A DNA stretch of 64,000 bases from DATJPR01 sp963811705. Its GTDB lineage: Bacteria > Bacteroidota > Ignavibacteria > UBA10030 > UBA6906. Of the stretch, positions 34,901 to 43,581 are shown piece after piece. Below the pieces are notes generated by a model. It was given only the letters and a program-made list of their open reading frames with translations. It had not been told where the DNA came from and did not search any database. The position numbers and the translations under genes were made by a program. The first letter of the stretch is position 1. Each line of letters begins with the position of its first letter. The stretch covers positions 471,110 through 535,109 of the forward strand of contig CAWESL010000008.1 of the NCBI GenBank assembly GCA_963811705.1, given 5' to 3'.

Positions 34901-37210
34901 ATGACCGGCTGGCTCTTCGACATCTACGCCTCTGCGCAGGGCGTTACCGTCTGGCTGATCGACGCGGAAGGCAGGAAGTACCGCTGCACCTATCCGTTCG
35001 TTCCGTCGCTGTACCTCCATGTCGATCGCGACGGCGCCGCCCGTGCGGAAGCGCTCGTGCGACGGTTCCCGTTTCCCATCGCGTTCCACCCCGACCACCG
35101 GCGGGAACTCTACAGCGACGACGTGTGGGACGTCTACCGCGTCGACGTCCACGACCCGCTGCGCTTCAAACAGGTCGTGCAGACGCTCGAACGCAACTTC
35201 CCCCATTATGTCTTCTTCGACTCCGATATTCCCGTTCCGCAACGGTTCCTCTATACGACGGGACTGTTCCCCCTGGCGTTCGGGGAGTATGCGATCGACG
35301 GGGAGGGGCGACTGATCGGGTGGGACCTGCAGGACACGTACGACGCGATGGAATATACGATCCCTCCGCTCGTCCTCATGACCATCAAGAACCGGCCCGA
35401 CTTCGTTTCGGCAAAACACCGGAAGACGTTTCAACTGGAGATCTCGTACGACGGGAGAACCTATGCCCTCGAACACCAGGAACCGGCCGAGATCCTGCGC
35501 GCGCTCAACGACCACCTCGCCCGCTGCGACCCGGACGTGATCATGACGGAACACGGCGACGCGATCCTCCTGCCCATGCTCACGCGGTTCGCCGCGGAAA
35601 CGAAGATCGACATCGCGTTCAACCGCGACCCCGCCGCAGGATATCTCACGTCGCGGGCGTCGAGCTATTTCTCCTACGGCAAGATCGTCCATAAAGAAGG
35701 CGCGTTCGAACTTGCCGGCCGGTGGCACCTCGACCTGGAAAATTCCTTCATGATGAGCGAAGCCAGCCTGGACGGCGTCGTCGAGATCGCGCGCCTGACG
35801 CAGCTTCCCGTGCAGCATCAGTCGCGCGCGACCATCGGCTCCGCGCTTTCGTCCATGCAGCTTTCCTGGGCGCAACGCAACGGCTACCTCATCCCCGCGC
35901 GCAAACGGGAGCCGGAAGAGTTCAAACCCGCGTCGACGCTCCTCCTCGCCGACCGTGGCGGACTGATCTTCCAGCCGCTCATGGGGTTCCACGAACAGGT
36001 GGCGGAGCTCGACTTCGTTTCGATGTATCCGACGATCATGGTGGAACACAACGTCTCGCCGGAGACCGTGAACTGCCGCTGTTGCACGAATGCCATCGTC
36101 CCCGAACTGGGCTACTCCATTTGCGAGCGCCGGCAGGGGATCGTCCCCTCCACGCTGCGGACGGTTGTCCGCCGCCGCGCGTTCTTCAAAAAGAAAAAGA
36201 AGGCGCTCAAAGCGGCGAACGATCCCGCCTGGGTGTTGTTCGACCACCGGCAGAACGCGCTGAAGTGGATGCTCGTCACCTGTTTCGGCTACCTCGGCTA
36301 CAAGAATGCCCGGTTCGGCCGCATCGAAGCGCATGAGACGGTCAACGCCTTTTCGCGCGACGCCATCCTCCGGGCAAAAGAAGCGGCCGAGGCGCAGGGG
36401 TTCCAGTTCCTCCATGCGATCGTCGATTGCATGTGGATCAAAAAACCGGGCGCCACCGAGGAGGACTATCACCGGCTGGCCGCACAGGTGAGTAAGGACG
36501 TCGGGATCGACCTTTCCCTCGAGGGGATCTATTCGTGGATCCTGTTCCCATCGTCGAAGATGGATCCGCTCATCCCCACCGCAAACCGCTATGTCGGGTG
36601 GTACACGAACGGCGAGATCAAGATCCGCGGCATCGAAGTCCGCAGGCGCGATACGCCGCTGTTCATCAAGCGGATGCAGGGAGAAATGCTGCAACTGATG
36701 GGGGAGGCGAACAATGTCCGGGAGATCGAAGCGCTCGTGCCGTCGCTCCTGGCAAAAGCCGGAGAGTTTCTCGGAGTGCTCAGGCGCGGCCAGGCCGACC
36801 CCGTGGAGCTGGTGATCCATTGCCACCTGCTCCGCGAACCGGAAGAATACACCACCAACACCGTCAACGCTTCGGCCGCAAAGGCGCTCGCCGAGGCGGG
36901 GGTCCACCTCGCGGCAGGGGAAATGGTCGATTATGTGGTGGTCGACGCCACCGGGAAGAAACGCCCCGAGAAAGCACGGCCCCTCGCCCTGTATGCGCTC
37001 GAGGACGGGTACGATATCGACTTCTACACGAAGCTCGCGCTCAAGGCGGTGGAGACGCTTCTTCTCCCGCTGGGGTATCCGGCCGACCGGCTCGCACGGT
37101 TCTTCAACATCGGCGACGGAAGGCGCAAACGGGCCGCCCGGCAGGAGACGGACGGCCTGCAGCTCTCGCTCTTTGACGTCCAGGAAGACATCAGCAACAA
37201 TGCGGCGTAA
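34901..37210 (+). CDS. polB: B-family DNA polymerase (Pol II-like) with lost exonuclease motifs
   Basis: 769 residues from ATG 34901, close to E. coli Pol II length. Polymerase motifs: A, ELDFVSMYPTIM with Asp371; B, QNALKWMLVTCFGYLGYKN with Lys455; C, HAIVDCMWI with Asp509 aligned to the second, catalytic Asp of the usual DTD, whereas the first D and T are replaced by I and V. In the exonuclease domain Exo I (normally DxE) reads LVLMTIKNR (about 158-165). Exo II (normally NxxxFD) reads EHGDAILLPML (217-227), with L for the Asp. Only Exo III-like GRWHLDLENSF keeps Asp278. It should polymerise without proofreading, as expected of an error-prone enzyme. Confidence 0.9.
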   Translation: MTGWLFDIYASAQGVTVWLIDAEGRKYRCTYPFVPSLYLHVDRDGAARAEALVRRFPFPIAFHPDHRRELYSDDVWDVYRVDVHDPLRFKQVVQTLERNFPHYVFFDSDIPVPQRFLYTTGLFPLAFGEYAIDGEGRLIGWDLQDTYDAMEYTIPPLVLMTIKNRPDFVSAKHRKTFQLEISYDGRTYALEHQEPAEILRALNDHLARCDPDVIMTEHGDAILLPMLTRFAAETKIDIAFNRDPAAGYLTSRASSYFSYGKIVHKEGAFELAGRWHLDLENSFMMSEASLDGVVEIARLTQLPVQHQSRATIGSALSSMQLSWAQRNGYLIPARKREPEEFKPASTLLLADRGGLIFQPLMGFHEQVAELDFVSMYPTIMVEHNVSPETVNCRCCTNAIVPELGYSICERRQGIVPSTLRTVVRRRAFFKKKKKALKAANDPAWVLFDHRQNALKWMLVTCFGYLGYKNARFGRIEAHETVNAFSRDAILRAKEAAEAQGFQFLHAIVDCMWIKKPGATEEDYHRLAAQVSKDVGIDLSLEGIYSWILFPSSKMDPLIPTANRYVGWYTNGEIKIRGIEVRRRDTPLFIKRMQGEMLQLMGEANNVREIEALVPSLLAKAGEFLGVLRRGQADPVELVIHCHLLREPEEYTTNTVNASAAKALAEAGVHLAAGEMVDYVVVDATGKKRPEKARPLALYALEDGYDIDFYTKLALKAVETLLLPLGYPADRLARFFNIGDGRRKRAARQETDGLQLSLFDVQEDISNNAA

Positions 37211-37300
37211 GGAACCGGAACCCGGAAGGTACTGTTCAACGGGTATTCCTCGCCGGCCTCATGTACTCACAATCACCATCACACGTTCAAGGAGGTCACC

Positions 37301-37912
37301 ATGCGTCACCCCGCAACCGCAGTACTCACCGCCCTCGTCCTGCTGGTCATGGTCGCAGCCAGCCCGCTCCTCGCGCAGGAAAACAAGGGCGACGCCGCAA
37401 TGCAGGAAATGATGAAGAAGTGGCAGGAATCCATGACCCCCGGCGCCCCGCACAAAGCGCTCGCCGCTCTCGAAGGCACCTGGAATGCGGAAGTCCGCTC
37501 GTGGATGAGCGGTCCCGATCAGCCGCCCTCCGTCAGCAAGGGAACATGCACATACAAGATGATCTTCGGCGGTCGCTATCTTGAACAGACGTTCACGAGC
37601 GAAATGATGAACATGCCCTTCTCGGGAACGGGCTACACCGGCTACGACAACACGAACAAGCGGTACTTCGGCTTCTGGATCGACAACATGAGCACGGGAA
37701 TGTCGACGATGGATGGGACGATGAACCAGGCTGGAACCGTTCTGACGATGTACGGCAAAATGGACGAGCCCGGCACGGGGGAACTTGGGAAGAACGTCAA
37801 GTATGTGACGCGTATCCTCGGCCCGGACAAAAACGTGTTCGAAGTGTACGACCTGACGCAGGATGACGCGAAGGGGAAGATGATGGAGATTGTTTACACG
37901 CGAGCCAAGTAG
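37301..37912 (+). CDS. DUF1579 family secreted protein
   Basis: 203 residues with AAGGAGGTCACC before the ATG and a signal peptide to SPLLAQ. DUF1579 landmarks: HKALAALEGTWNAEVRSWM, CTYKMIFGGRYLEQTFTSEM, GTGYTGYDNTNKRYFGFWID and a final MMEIVYTRAK. The fold is lipocalin-like and the function unknown. It has its own leader and is probably not part of the polymerase cassette, which ends 90 bp upstream. Confidence 0.9.
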   Translation: MRHPATAVLTALVLLVMVAASPLLAQENKGDAAMQEMMKKWQESMTPGAPHKALAALEGTWNAEVRSWMSGPDQPPSVSKGTCTYKMIFGGRYLEQTFTSEMMNMPFSGTGYTGYDNTNKRYFGFWIDNMSTGMSTMDGTMNQAGTVLTMYGKMDEPGTGELGKNVKYVTRILGPDKNVFEVYDLTQDDAKGKMMEIVYTRAK

Positions 37913-37920
37913 CGTCGATA

Positions 37921-38028
37921 GTGCAAAGAGAAGGACGTATGACGGAGGACGTAGGAAGAAAACGAAGGCAACTGAAAATGCTCTCTTCCTACGTCTTACG
38001 TCCTACTTCCTACTCAGAGCTATATCCC
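37921..38028. repeat. Inverted repeat of GACGTAGGAAG / CTTCCTACGTC words
   Basis: Purine words (GACGTATGACGGAGGACGTA) are followed about 40 bp later by their complements (TCTTCCTACGTCTTACGTCC), so the whole gap between convergent genes can fold into one hairpin. It is related to words at 28260-28305 and may serve as a bidirectional terminator. Confidence 0.65.
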
Positions 38029-38030
38029 GG

Positions 38031-39497
38031 CTATCGTAAGTCGTACCGCAAAAACGCCGCCATCGCGCCAGCCATCGCAAACAGCGTCAGTGCCGCAATG
38101 ATGCCCACCGACGGGACGACGCCGGCCAGCACGGCGCGATTGTTCATCGAAGGCGCGACGTAGCCCGGCATGTCGCTGAGGTCAAGCGTGCCGCGCTCCC
38201 GGGGAGCGCTGAATTTAAAGCCGGAGTTTGAATCGAAGGTGATGCGCATCCCGCCCGATCCGCCCGATTCCTTTTGCTTCCGATCGATATACGCGGTGAA
38301 CAACCGGCGGTATTCCCGCATCGCATTCTCATCCCGATCCTTCATCCCCGCATCGGTTCCGGCAAGATTCATCGCGGCGAGCTGGTACGCCGAAGCAGGA
38401 GAGAACAGCGCAAGCGTGAACCCGAGGTTCTGTTGCTGTGTCCTGCGAAGCCGCCAGCCCTCCTCCAACCGGCGACCTTCCGATTCGATCTTTGCCTGAA
38501 GGTCTTTCCGGTACCCGTCCTCTTCGTCGGTCCACTTCGTCATCTGCGCATCGCGATAGGCTTCCCGTTCATCGCTCGACATCGACTCCATGACCTTCGA
38601 GCGATCGCGCCACCGTTGCATTGCCGCATCGTTGTACACCTCCCATTGGTCCTTTGCGAACGCATCGCGCTGGCCCTCCACCTCGGCATAACTGGGAACC
38701 GGAACAGCCAGCCTTGCGACCATCATTCCTGCACGGGGTATCACGAGAACGAACAGAATCCAGGCCGCCAGACAAAACAGGAACGAGAGACCGGAACTCC
38801 GCGTCGATGCGGAAACCAGCAACCCGAAGACAATAAAGAAGAGGAACAAAAGGAGGGAGAGACCGGTCACTGCGAGCACCCTCTCCCAATCGTATCCGGA
38901 AAGCGGCACGCCCTCGACCACCACAAGGAACAACCCCAGCAGTATCGCGAGAGAAACAGGGATGATCAGGCCGATGGTGGTTCCCACACCTTTTGCTGCG
39001 AGATACTGAACTCGCGAGACCGCGTTCGAGAACGTCAACGCCAGGGTCCCTTGTTCACGCTCGCCGTTGATGGCGTCGTACGTGAAGAGGATCGCGAATA
39101 GGGACAACACGACTGTGATGATGAAGGAGAAGTCCGCGGAGCGAAACAACGCGAACAGGGGGTTGTCCGTGTAGGTACTGTTCTGAAGATTGACGGATTG
39201 TTGATCGTTGATCGGCGAATACCGCCCCACGTCGTTCGTCACGCCGGCGACAAATACCTGCAATGGGTCCGGCTGGCGGAAGGCCGTCATGCTCACGCTT
39301 CGCCACGATGATTCATGCGCCATCTGGTCCGACGCCAGCGCGCGCGCTGCCTCCAGCTTCCGGACAGCAGTGGTGTAGTCCGTGATCCCCGCCTGAACGC
39401 TCAGGAGCATCAGAACCGACGCCACGGCAAAGGTCGTGAGGAACTTGGGACTGGAGAGAATGCTCTTGAGTTCTTTTCGCAGGATCATCGAAAACAT
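38031..39497 (-). CDS. ABC-2 type permease with large periplasmic domain
   Basis: 488 residues: helix 1 after LRKELKSILSSPKFLTTFAV, a ~100-residue external domain, helices around FIITVVLSLFAILFTYDAING, the conserved EREQGTLALTFSN box, then a long charged soluble segment (about 270-400, EVYNDAAMQRWRDRSKVMES) and a final helix near the C-terminus. This is the ABC-2/DUF3526 permease type found in pairs. The next gene upstream (39546) is a paralogue, followed by the ATPase. It is likely an exporter of unknown substrate. Confidence 0.88.
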   Translation of the reverse strand: MFSMILRKELKSILSSPKFLTTFAVASVLMLLSVQAGITDYTTAVRKLEAARALASDQMAHESSWRSVSMTAFRQPDPLQVFVAGVTNDVGRYSPINDQQSVNLQNSTYTDNPLFALFRSADFSFIITVVLSLFAILFTYDAINGEREQGTLALTFSNAVSRVQYLAAKGVGTTIGLIIPVSLAILLGLFLVVVEGVPLSGYDWERVLAVTGLSLLLFLFFIVFGLLVSASTRSSGLSFLFCLAAWILFVLVIPRAGMMVARLAVPVPSYAEVEGQRDAFAKDQWEVYNDAAMQRWRDRSKVMESMSSDEREAYRDAQMTKWTDEEDGYRKDLQAKIESEGRRLEEGWRLRRTQQQNLGFTLALFSPASAYQLAAMNLAGTDAGMKDRDENAMREYRRLFTAYIDRKQKESGGSGGMRITFDSNSGFKFSAPRERGTLDLSDMPGYVAPSMNNRAVLAGVVPSVGIIAALTLFAMAGAMAAFLRYDLR

Positions 39498-39545
39498 AAG
39501 TGCCTCAATGACTTAGGAACGTTTGAGACTGCTTCGACCTCATTC

Positions 39546-40964
39546 TCAGCGCACATCATACCGGAGAAACATCCAGAACGCCATCACGAAGAACAAAGCG
39601 TTCAGCAGAAGCAACAGCCCCATGTCAAGGCCGGCGTCGAGCACGGTGGGCCGCAACTCCTCCGGGTGATAATCAAAGGCCGGCAATTCATACGGATCGA
39701 TGGGCTTCGGCTTCGCGTCGGTGTCCTGGTGTCTCATGATGATCATCGACCCGCCCGGGTTCATCCCGGTCTTCGCGATCATGAAATTGCCGTACGCCTG
39801 CTGGTACGCCGCCGCTTCCTTCAGGAAATTCCCTTCGAGCGAGAGCGAAGTTCCTGCAAGCGTGGTGGCAGCGAGCGAGAACAGCGCGGTCGGCGAAAGT
39901 CTCGCCAGGCCCAGGGCCACCGCCCGCTGCCGGGCGAGATCGTTCTGGCGTCGCTCGTTGAGTCTGGCCGAAAGGTCGCGCATCTTCTTATCCCGTTCGT
40001 CAGCGAGTTTTCCCATGAATGCCTGGAACTCCTTCATCATCGAGTCGGGGCTTGCGGTGGAGGTCGGCTTGAACGATGCGGTGTGGTCCCGATCCTCCGC
40101 GAACAGTTGCATGTTCAGTCGCGTCTTCTGTGCGGCAATGTCGTCCACAGACAACACTTCGACGGAATTCCCGGCGAGAAGAACAGCGATGCGCGGGATG
40201 ATGAGTACGGTGGAAACCCAGACAACAAGGAGGATGAGGAACGACGTGGACGAGCGGTGCGTCAATGCAGAAATGGAGACCGCAAGAATGACGAACACCC
40301 CGCAATACAGGAGCGCCGCGAGAAGAATCAGGGCCAGCCGGGCCCAGTCATCAGCGGAAAGGACCATCCCCAGCGTCGGAAGAAGGGCGCATCCCACAAG
40401 CATGGAGATCAGAACGGGCAGCACAACGGCGAGATAACGCCCGGTAATCTTTGCGATGATCAGGAGGACGCGGGGCAGCGGGCCCGAAAGGGCGAGCTTC
40501 AGCGTCCCTCCTTCCTTTTCTCCATTCACGGCATCATAGGCGAAAAGAATGCCCAGCAGACTGAGAACGATCTGAAGGACGAAATCCAGGTCCAGGGTCC
40601 GGAACGCGGCCAGTGCAGGCTCATCGCCGTAGAGGCTCCCCGAGCCGACGACCTCTCCCCGACCGCGAATATCGATGGTACGGCCGATGTCGTTCGACAC
40701 TCCGGAGAAGAGCGAAGCCAACGGCTCCGGCGGCAGGAAGATCCGGTGATCGCGCACCGCGAGCCAATCGGTCACTCCTTCAAGTTTCCGAATCTCCTGG
40801 CGTTTCGCGGCGTCGTAGCGCGCCATGCTTGTCCGGTAGTTGCTTGCTCCCGCAATAAACGCGAGGAGAATGAGAACGGCGGCCGTGCCGAACGTTACGG
40901 TGAACCTCGGCGTCAAGAAGATGTTGCGAAGTTCTTTGCGGACGATCAGGATGAACGGGTTCAT
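39546..40964 (-). CDS. ABC-2 type permease, paralogue of the previous gene
   Basis: 472 residues with the same architecture: VRKELRNIFLTPRFTVTFGT opening, external domain (DIGRTIDIRGRGEVVGSGSL), FVLQIVLSLLGILFAYDAVN, EKEGGTLKLALSGPLPRVLL, a charged central domain and a C-terminal helix ending MFLRYDVR. Its start ATG overlaps the ATPase stop by 4 bp (ATGA), showing translational coupling. The two permeases probably form a heterodimer. Confidence 0.9.
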   Translation of the reverse strand: MNPFILIVRKELRNIFLTPRFTVTFGTAAVLILLAFIAGASNYRTSMARYDAAKRQEIRKLEGVTDWLAVRDHRIFLPPEPLASLFSGVSNDIGRTIDIRGRGEVVGSGSLYGDEPALAAFRTLDLDFVLQIVLSLLGILFAYDAVNGEKEGGTLKLALSGPLPRVLLIIAKITGRYLAVVLPVLISMLVGCALLPTLGMVLSADDWARLALILLAALLYCGVFVILAVSISALTHRSSTSFLILLVVWVSTVLIIPRIAVLLAGNSVEVLSVDDIAAQKTRLNMQLFAEDRDHTASFKPTSTASPDSMMKEFQAFMGKLADERDKKMRDLSARLNERRQNDLARQRAVALGLARLSPTALFSLAATTLAGTSLSLEGNFLKEAAAYQQAYGNFMIAKTGMNPGGSMIIMRHQDTDAKPKPIDPYELPAFDYHPEELRPTVLDAGLDMGLLLLLNALFFVMAFWMFLRYDVR

Positions 40965-41692
40965 GCTTGACGCCCCGCCATGTGTTCGAGGTACAACGAT
41001 TCCAGATCCCGACCCGCGAGGTCGCTTGCTTTGCGCTGCAGGACGAGCTTTCCCGAGCTCATGATGCCGACGGTATCGGCGACTTCCTTTGCACGAAAGA
41101 TGTCGTGGGTCGACATGAGAATTGCCTTCCCTTCGGACCGCAGGGAATCGAGCAGCTGCATGAACTCGAACCCTGCCTGCGGATCGAGGCCGGAGGACGG
41201 CTCATCGAGCAGGATCGCCGGCGCGTTCTTCAGGATCGCGATCGCAATACCGCATTTCTGGCGCATCCCCTTGGAAAAGCTTTTGAGCTTTCTGGTGTGC
41301 GCCTCCGACTGAAGTCCAACCCGCGAGAGCGCCGCGCTGACTTCGCTCCGTGCGATCTTCCGCCGCACGCCCAGCTGCGCAAAGTATTCCGCATTTTGTA
41401 CGGCGGTAAAATTCGAATACAACATTACGTTTTCGGATACGAAAGCGACGTACTCCTTGGCTTTCAAGGGATCCTTGTGCGTTGGAATCCCGTTGATCCG
41501 GGCTTCCCCGTCGGTCGGCTCGAGAAAGTTCAAGAAGATATTGATGGTTGTGGTCTTCCCTGCGCCGTTGCCGCCGAGCATGGCATAGATCTCTCCTGCC
41601 CGCACGGAAAATGAAACGCGGTCAAGCGCCAGCAATCCGTCTTCGTAGCGTTTGGAAAGATTGATTGCTTCCAACATCGACGGCTGAGTCAT
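40961..41692 (-). CDS. ABC transporter ATP-binding protein
   Basis: 243 residues with Walker A GGNGAGKTTT, Q-loop region YVAFVSENVMLYSNF (E where Q is usual), signature FSKGMRQK (in place of LSGGQ), Walker B AILLDEPSSGLDP and switch His STHDI. The FSKG signature is typical of ABC-2 export ATPases. It is the first of three coupled genes and energises the permeases that follow. Confidence 0.94.
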   Translation of the reverse strand: MTQPSMLEAINLSKRYEDGLLALDRVSFSVRAGEIYAMLGGNGAGKTTTINIFLNFLEPTDGEARINGIPTHKDPLKAKEYVAFVSENVMLYSNFTAVQNAEYFAQLGVRRKIARSEVSAALSRVGLQSEAHTRKLKSFSKGMRQKCGIAIAILKNAPAILLDEPSSGLDPQAGFEFMQLLDSLRSEGKAILMSTHDIFRAKEVADTVGIMSSGKLVLQRKASDLAGRDLESLYLEHMAGRQA

Positions 41693-41699
41693 GATGTAC

Positions 41700-41753
41700 C
41701 CTTCATGAATGTTGACAATCGACTATTGACCACTGACAAGTGTGCATTGATCT
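41700..41753. repeat. ACAATCGACTATTGACC-type repeated words
   Basis: A short array (GTTGACAATCGACTATTGAC then CACTGACAAGTG) between the NEW3 protein gene and the ATPase gene. The same word family occurs at 46896-46935, 51638-51722 and 58898-58998. Confidence 0.55.
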
Positions 41754-43249
41754 TTAACGTCGTGAGAGTCTAATCCCCAGCGCCACCACGCCTCCCACAA
41801 GCGCGACTATCAGGAGCAGAATCATGGTCGTTCCGAGCACACTTGTTTCCGCTTGCACTTCCACGGTAACAGTCTTGTCCTCTGCGTTGACCGGTTCGTT
41901 CTCTGAGAGCGCGCTGGTCTGGAGGCGGATCTCGTACCGCCCCGGCGGTGTCCCCTTCGGAGGGATGAAAGCCATGTTGATGCGCTGCTCTCCGCTCACT
42001 TCGAGCTGGGGGACGAGCGCCGGATCGATCGATTTCGTCCAGTTCAACGGCGCGTCGGCCTTGATTTCGATATTGTCCAACCTGCGTGTCCCCTCATTCA
42101 CGACGTCGACGCTCATCGAGAGAGTACCATCGGCATGGATCGATTGGAACAGCTGCGAGGCGCGGACGAGCAAACGCCCTTTCCCGCGGGGAACGAGCTC
42201 GAGACGCAAGAAACCGACATCCAGCTTTTCAATCTCCGCCTGCGTCCAGACCCTGTCGCCGACATCGCCAAGAGAGGGAGCCCGGTCATGCGGGATGACC
42301 AGCACATAGAACGACAGCGACTTGTCCATCGGTACTGCGTCCGTGGGCGATCGGGCAGAGTGACTTCGAGGGCGACTTTGCGCGTATCGACGCTTTCCAT
42401 GAACCGGAACTGTCCGATCATCGCATTACTGGAGGGATCGCGAAAGAGCCGGCTGATCTGCTGCGGGAGATTCACCACTTCGAGACTGAACGTATTCGAC
42501 GTCCTGCTGAAGAGTTCGAGTGTCAGATCGTACCGTGCGGTCTTTCCAAGCTCCCCCTCCTGCGAGAACTGATCGGCCTGAACGAGGACCTTGTTCACCG
42601 ACGCGTCCTTTTGCAGAAAGATCTTCATCGTCCGTTGTGTTCCGCTCCCGTAAATAATGCTCACGGTCACGGCGTCCAAATCCTGGAGAAGCGTGAAGTC
42701 GAGCTCCTTGGGGGCGCCGTACCGCAGGACATCGATCTTGCTCTCGTACGGCTGACTGATGATCGCGCCGTCGTTGTTCTGGATCGACACATACACATTA
42801 TTGATGATGTCGGGTTGGAGCGATCGGAAGAGTTTGTCGTCGATGTTGACAAGTTTGCGGAGCTCCTCGCTTCCCCCGGAAGCATTCGCCACAAGAAGGC
42901 GGACGCGCTTCTGGTTGTCGCGACCCTGGTACTTCACGGCGCGCACGATCGAAACATATTGCTCTTCGAAGAGCACCGCGAGGAGGGACTGCTGGTAGTT
43001 CACTTCCGCATCGCTGAACGACGCGTCGGCCCGGTCAAGATCCGATTGGGAGATCAGCCCGCGCTGAAAAAGCTCCTTCTGTCGGTCCAATTCCCGACGC
43101 GCGACATCGAACATTTCCTTTGCGCGTTTCAGTCCGAGAAGGCGATACTTGTCGTCCCGCTGGTTGAACATCGAGCCGGATTGTCCGAGGCCCTGCTGGA
43201 TCGGAAGGGTGAGGAGAGCGAGAAGGACAACGACGGCGAATGTCCTCAT
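41754..43249 (-). pseudogene. Secreted NEW3-domain protein of the ABC operon, one frameshift
   Basis: The frame opened at ATG 43249 encodes a signal peptide (to QQGLGQ), a coiled-coil region (KRAKEMFDVARRELDRQKEL) and beta-rich domains up to VALEVTLPDRP. Near 42343 one base shifts the frame; the neighbouring frame continues SPTDAVPMDKSLSFYVLVIP, carries a NEW3-type domain (SMSVDVVNEGTRRLDNIEIK) and ends with a C-terminal helix (TTMILLLIVALVGGVVALGI) and RLSRR. Together they would make about 498 residues. It lies 60 bp upstream of the ATPase, so it is probably the periplasmic partner of the exporter. A sequencing error is as likely as real inactivation. Confidence 0.8.
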
Positions 43250-43467
43250 CAGCGTTCCTTCTTTCCCTCAATGATTCTGATGTCCGGAAGCTCCTTGGGG
43301 TCTGCCTTGGGAAACGCAACGCTGAGAAGCTGATCGTCCCGGTACCCCCGGCACAGCCTGGCAATCACGACGAGAAACGATTTCATGCGGCGGTCACCAT
43401 ACGATGCGATTGCAAATCGGCGGCCGGAGTCTGCCGCCTTGATTTCTTCGACGGCAACGTACCACAA
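43249..43467 (-). CDS. Small ORF coupled to the NEW3-protein gene (hypothetical)
   Basis: 72 residues if started at TTG 43467, or 45 from ATG 43386 (MKSFLVVIARLCRGYRDDQL). The stop TGA shares its A with the ATG of the next gene (TGATG), an arrangement typical of translational coupling. No domain recognised; basic, with one short hydrophobic stretch. It would be the first gene of the leftward ABC operon. Confidence 0.45.
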   Translation of the reverse strand: MWYVAVEEIKAADSGRRFAIASYGDRRMKSFLVVIARLCRGYRDDQLLSVAFPKADPKELPDIRIIEGKKER

Positions 43468-43484
43468 CTGTTGCGGATCTCATA

Positions 43485-43524
43485 GTTAAACAATGTTAGC
43501 GACTGTTAAGAAATGTGAACGGGT
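43485..43524. promoter_or_regulatory. Four 10-bp direct repeats, probable response-regulator operator
   Basis: GTTAAACAAT, GTTAGCGACT, GTTAAGAAAT and GTGAACGGGT follow one another without gaps, consensus GTTAAnnAnT. A period of 10 bp places all half-sites on one face of the helix, as for OmpR-type dimers. The site lies between the divergent ABC operon and the histidine kinase gene, so the regulator at 45261 could control both. Confidence 0.65.
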
Positions 43525-43581
43525 TGGCTTTTATACCGTGGACACTCGTACATTAGAGCGTTCGAACAGACGGGTTGCTCC

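Noticed and set aside
36425..36427. Inactive polymerase because of the altered DTD motif in PolB
   Set aside because: When motif C is aligned as HAIVDCMWI, the essential second Asp is retained (Asp509); only the less critical first Asp is missing.
34586..36907. 773-codon minus-strand frame
   Set aside because: It is antisense to the cassette genes; PolB motifs on the plus strand are decisive.
38274..40970. Long plus-strand frames at 38274-40970
   Set aside because: They are opposite the two ABC permeases, whose membrane topology and motifs are clear.
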